A stretch of DNA of 64,000 nt from Labyrinthula sp. Ha. Its lineage: Eukaryota; Sar; Bigyra; Labyrinthulida; Labyrinthulaceae. Where the stretch lies: the NCBI GenBank assembly GCA_015227615.1, contig JAALGZ010000001.1, positions 1,922,001-1,986,000 on the forward strand, given 5' to 3'. This document shows positions 60,953 through 64,000 of this stretch, piece after piece (position 1 is the stretch's first letter; the number at the start of each line of letters is the position of its first letter). Below the pieces are notes generated by a model. It did no database searches, was not told the DNA's origin, and worked only from the letters and a program-made list of their open reading frames with translations. A program made the position numbers and the translations under genes.

Positions 60953-61392
60953 TAAGGTACACTTATGGCTTAATCATATGCTGCAACAATACCTAGTTTA
61001 ATTGTATGTTTCGTAGGACAGTTATTTCTTTCTAAAAAATAAAACATATTAAGAAATGAAAGGCTTCGTTTTGTTGGTCTTGAATAATCTGTCTCAATTG
61101 CCGCGAAGGCATCGATTCGAGGAATTCACTTTCACTTCATCAGCCAGAAAAACATTTACCTTGCACAAAGAGAGTATGGTTACTGAGCATAAGATTCTTT
61201 TTAGATCATTCCATCCCAAGTGTAGCGTTTAAAAGTCTTCCTTTTTCAGAGTGAACTTGGTTGGTTCATAACTTCAAGGAAGCATGTAGTTTTGGATGCA
61301 CAGTAATGCAGTTGTGTGATTTAATCTTAGCCTGGGGTTTCTGTGAAGTTAGAGAACTCTGATCAAACCTTAAGAATAAAAACCCACATTTA

Positions 61393-61640
61393 GGGGTGCT
61401 GAATGAGGAAAATTCGTCATTGAGGAATTAACTGAGGAATTAACTGAGGAATTAACTGAGGAATTGAGAATCCACAATGAGTTCCTCAAAAAATTCATGA
61501 AAAATCCTTCGTCAATCGCTCAATCCTCACTCAGTGAAAAACAAGCAATTCTACACTCATTCGTCACTTAATATGGTATTGAGAATCATACATTCAGAAA
61601 ATTCTTCATTAGTCTGAATAAGTCCTCATTCTACAGCTCC
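61393..61640. mobile_element. MITE-like palindromic repeat candidate
   Basis: About 248 bp whose ends are imperfect inverted repeats of about 35 bp: gctgaatgaggaaaattcgt on the left against gctgtagaatgaggacttat read inward from the right. The interior repeats the words tgaggaatt and attcctca in both orientations, so the whole could fold. No coding capacity and no clear target duplication were found. Confidence 0.5.
61421..61465 (+). repeat. 12-bp tandem repeat
   Basis: The unit tgaggaattaac occurs three times in perfect succession, followed by a partial fourth copy. It lies inside the MITE-like repeat. Confidence 0.9.
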
Positions 61641-63048
61641 AAGTACACCTAAACTAGTCGCCATCTCCCATCACCTGTTCCTTTGCTGCGAACAAATAAG
61701 GGGGAAATATATTGTAGGTGAACAACTACGAATGAATATATTTAACATGTCAACTCAAATCAATTTTTCCAATATCATCTCATATGCAAGACTTTGGAAA
61801 AAAACTGAAGCAGATGTCTGAACGCCCCAAGACTAAGTTGTATGTTCCTTTTCTATTAGGTTTTAAGAAGTATAATTGTTCTCGATATTACTCACTTGAA
61901 ACTTAATTTAAAGATGCATATAGTATGGTTAGGGAGTTGAAATACGTTTATGCTCGTGGTGGTAAATTTCCTTGTAGATGTTCTTCTTGGCAAAGAGTTT
62001 TAAACAAATAGAAACAAAAAGAATACAGGAATTTCAGAAGCTCACTGATCAAGAAAATAACACGAGTCAATAAGAAAGACACTTGCTAATGAACACACAT
62101 AAAGGAAGTCATTGCTAAGTAGCAGGCTATACCCTGTACAATTAGTTAAAGACACAGTCCGCTAAACAGTCTTCTTGCTTATGACAAAAAAAATTAACAA
62201 CCATTAACAGTGAATCTTACATACGAAGAAGTGTTTTACCTTTTAGCCAACATCTAAGCAGCTCTTTAATTACCTTAGAAAAGGGTTCCAACCTTAAACC
62301 ATCCTATCGCACTAGTTTCAAAAAATCTCAAACAGGAATATTTACTTAAAAACAGAGTCTAAATCTCATTAAACTTACATGAAAGTCATCAGATCTATGT
62401 CAACTGTTAAAAATATACCACGCAATTTATGCCACTGTGGAAGACTGACGTGCAAAGTGTATAAACTCTTTTCCTAAGATCAAGTATAATTGCTTCCCTC
62501 AACATTAAGGTCTTTTCTACAGGTTTCATTATGTTTCAACTCATGGTGTATAATCTTAATGCCCCCTTCCTCTTGTGCTTTTAGAAAATGGAGGGAAGTA
62601 AGACCTTAAAGATTTAAAGAGACTGTAACTTTTCTTAATATGATAAATCATCGGCTGATATCCGACGTGAATCTTCACAACCCAAGATATATCCCCCAGG
62701 CTAGAACCAAGACAAGCACCAGCATTGAAACAGCAACACATTAGCTTGTTACAGCGACCAAGCTAATTAAGGATGTTTTAGCGTCCGAAAAGTAACAGAA
62801 GGTGAGGCAAATGTTTAGTCATAGTTTTTCTTGTTATACTTCTAAAACTGGTGTTAACAAACAAGTTAATTGGATTGTTTTTTTTTGATGAGATCGGATG
62901 GAGTCCACCACAAAATCAAAAACCAGAGGTGTACTGAACACTGAAACACTACTTTTTTAAAACTTGATATATCATTCAAAGCCCCAAGTGAAATGACACT
63001 TACTAGACAACAATTTATCTACCAGTCTACCCTTTCAAAACAATAGGA

Positions 63049-64000
63049 TTATACCAAAATGTTCTGTAGCATAAGAACATCCATCTTTGATAGTAGTTGC
63101 AGAAGACTTTGGCACTGGTTTTTTACAAGGTCATCCAAGGCTTCGTAACGACCATGACTCGAAAGCAACAAAATTAACTGTTTCATCTCTTCCATAACAG
63201 CACTCTCCTTCTGTAATTCACTTACTACATTTTTTGTTTCATCTCTTTCACCCTGAATGCGTCTTAGAGTTCTACTATCAATAAAATCTGTGCTGTTCTG
63301 GTACTCATCTCTTAACAATGTATTGTCGTTTTCTCTTTGCATAATTTCACTTAGACCCCAGAACAAGCCATGAATTACAAAAATCAAACTACGCAGGACA
63401 GTGTTATTTCCACTGTCATCTGTGAATAATATTGTACGCCTAGTGACAGCCTCTATGTCTCGTAAAAATTTTAAACCAACAATAGGTGTCAGTTGTAGAA
63501 TTTGTGCTAGTAAGCTCAGTACACTTTGCTTCACAATCAAATCCTCACTCTCTTCGAAGGCTTGCATTAATATATTTGCTATTGAACTGGCATACGGATA
63601 AAGAGATTGCCCTCTAACTTTCAGAATAAACAAAATAGCTTCACCAAGAATTGAGAACTTACCATCCGTTCCATCCTTACAACTATTGACATATTCAGAC
63701 ATTAGTTGAACCATTATTCTTTCACCAGTAGCTTGATCTATTGAAATGGAGCAACAAGTTTTCACAGCAGATAAATATACATAGGAATCCAAATCAAAGA
63801 GAAAGATCAATAGCAAAGGAACAAGCTCATCAATCCATTCGGTGTCAGATCCAGCTATTTCATCTTGGGCTTCTGATAAGACTACGATTTTAGGTTTCGT
63901 TATAACATTTTGCTTTCCAAAAAACTCGGTTAACTCGTCTAAAAACATTACCTTATCCTAAACATTAAGAATAATTGCTTTAAATACTATAGGAGTTTCT
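63049..64000 (-). CDS. TANGO6/Rtp1-like helical-repeat protein, C-terminal part
   Basis: The 3' end of a gene entering from the right edge: exon end 64000-63988, intron, then 63957-63049, about 307 residues seen. The segment DLDSYVYLSAVKTCCSI, then LGEAILFILKVRGQSLYPYASSIANILMQAFEESEDLIVKQSVLSLLAQILQL, follows the pattern of the C-terminal domain of TANGO6/Rtp1 (DPDSYVYLAAI..., GEAL..., PLLNAFL...RASSLSNL). HEAT-like helices are evident. In yeast Rtp1 helps assembly and nuclear import of RNA polymerase II; animal TANGO6 is linked to Golgi organisation. The role here is inferred. A predicted coiled-coil linker (ERDETKNVVSELQKESAVMEEM) precedes the last helices. The 5' part lies outside the window. 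Confidence 0.72.
63958..63987 (-). other. Intron of the TANGO6/Rtp1-like gene, 30 nt
   Basis: It starts GTATTT and ends ATGTTTAG, with ATTCTTAAT about 10 nt before the 3' end. It leaves an in-frame junction ETPI-DKVMFLDEL. Support is moderate because only 13 nt of the upstream exon are in the window. Confidence 0.7.

Larger units (their letters stand above)
60953..63048. other. Gene-free stretch with a MITE-like repeat
   Basis: No gene is seen. It holds the palindromic repeat at 61393-61640. The rest shows nothing recognisable. Confidence 0.5.

Noticed and set aside
1-64000. CRISPR arrays, bacterial operons or prokaryotic promoters
   Set aside because: The gene content and introns are eukaryotic, and no regularly spaced direct repeats were seen.

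Overview
The window is nuclear DNA of a microbial eukaryote. It is AT-rich and uses the standard code, with TAA, TAG and TGA all ending genes. It encodes exportin-2, a makorin, an endosomal-type Na+/H+ exchanger, a two-MRH ER lectin, a bubblegum-type acyl-CoA synthetase, a MAP kinase, a PH-PDZ-DH-PH RhoGEF, a TANGO6/Rtp1-like protein and a type I membrane protein with a long Pro-Thr/Ser-Pro-Thr stalk. Introns are few and tiny: six of the seven I can place by reading frame are 28-32 nt, the seventh is 56 nt. PT/SPT stalks are frequent in stramenopile proteins, and introns near 30 nt are known from Blastocystis. A stramenopile, perhaps a bigyran, is therefore a reasonable guess, but it is inference only.

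Layout. 1-958: end of a makorin-like gene and a charged unknown protein, tail to tail. About 4.3-8.3 kb: a dead LINE split by a 933-bp DNA transposon with an 8-bp target duplication. 12.4-16.1 kb: a lysine-rich unknown gene facing exportin-2. 21.1-24.4 kb: the RhoGEF. About 25.9-26.8 kb: possible integrase fossil. 27.9-31.8 kb: a compact island of CS-domain protein, ER lectin and Na+/H+ exchanger. 32.0-33.5 kb: a decayed Tc1/mariner element with long inverted repeats. 37.0-44.8 kb: a Ty3/Gypsy LTR retrotransposon. 50.1-54.7 kb: MAP kinase, four-TM protein and acyl-CoA synthetase. 59.4-61.0 kb: the PT-stalk protein. 61.4-61.6 kb: a MITE-like palindromic repeat. 63.0-64.0 kb: the end of a TANGO6/Rtp1-like gene. 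Gene islands are compact, with gaps of 41-490 bp, and are separated by gene-free blocks of 2-5 kb.

The most striking object is the LTR retrotransposon at 36,980-44,789. Besides a CCHC knuckle, reverse transcriptase, RNase H, integrase and chromodomain, it carries two further domains after the integrase: a retropepsin-like protease, in the wrong place for this family, and an MT-A70 (METTL3/METTL4-type) adenine-N6 methyltransferase domain next to the 3' LTR. The element is a broken fossil, but the domain combination and order are unlike the canonical chromovirus plan. The second genome-level signal is the set of ~29-nt introns with a recurring CTTAAT motif near the 3' splice site.

The host genes do not form one pathway. 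They are housekeeping and signalling genes: nuclear transport, ER quality control, ion exchange, lipid activation, Rho and MAPK signalling. Nothing suggests operons.
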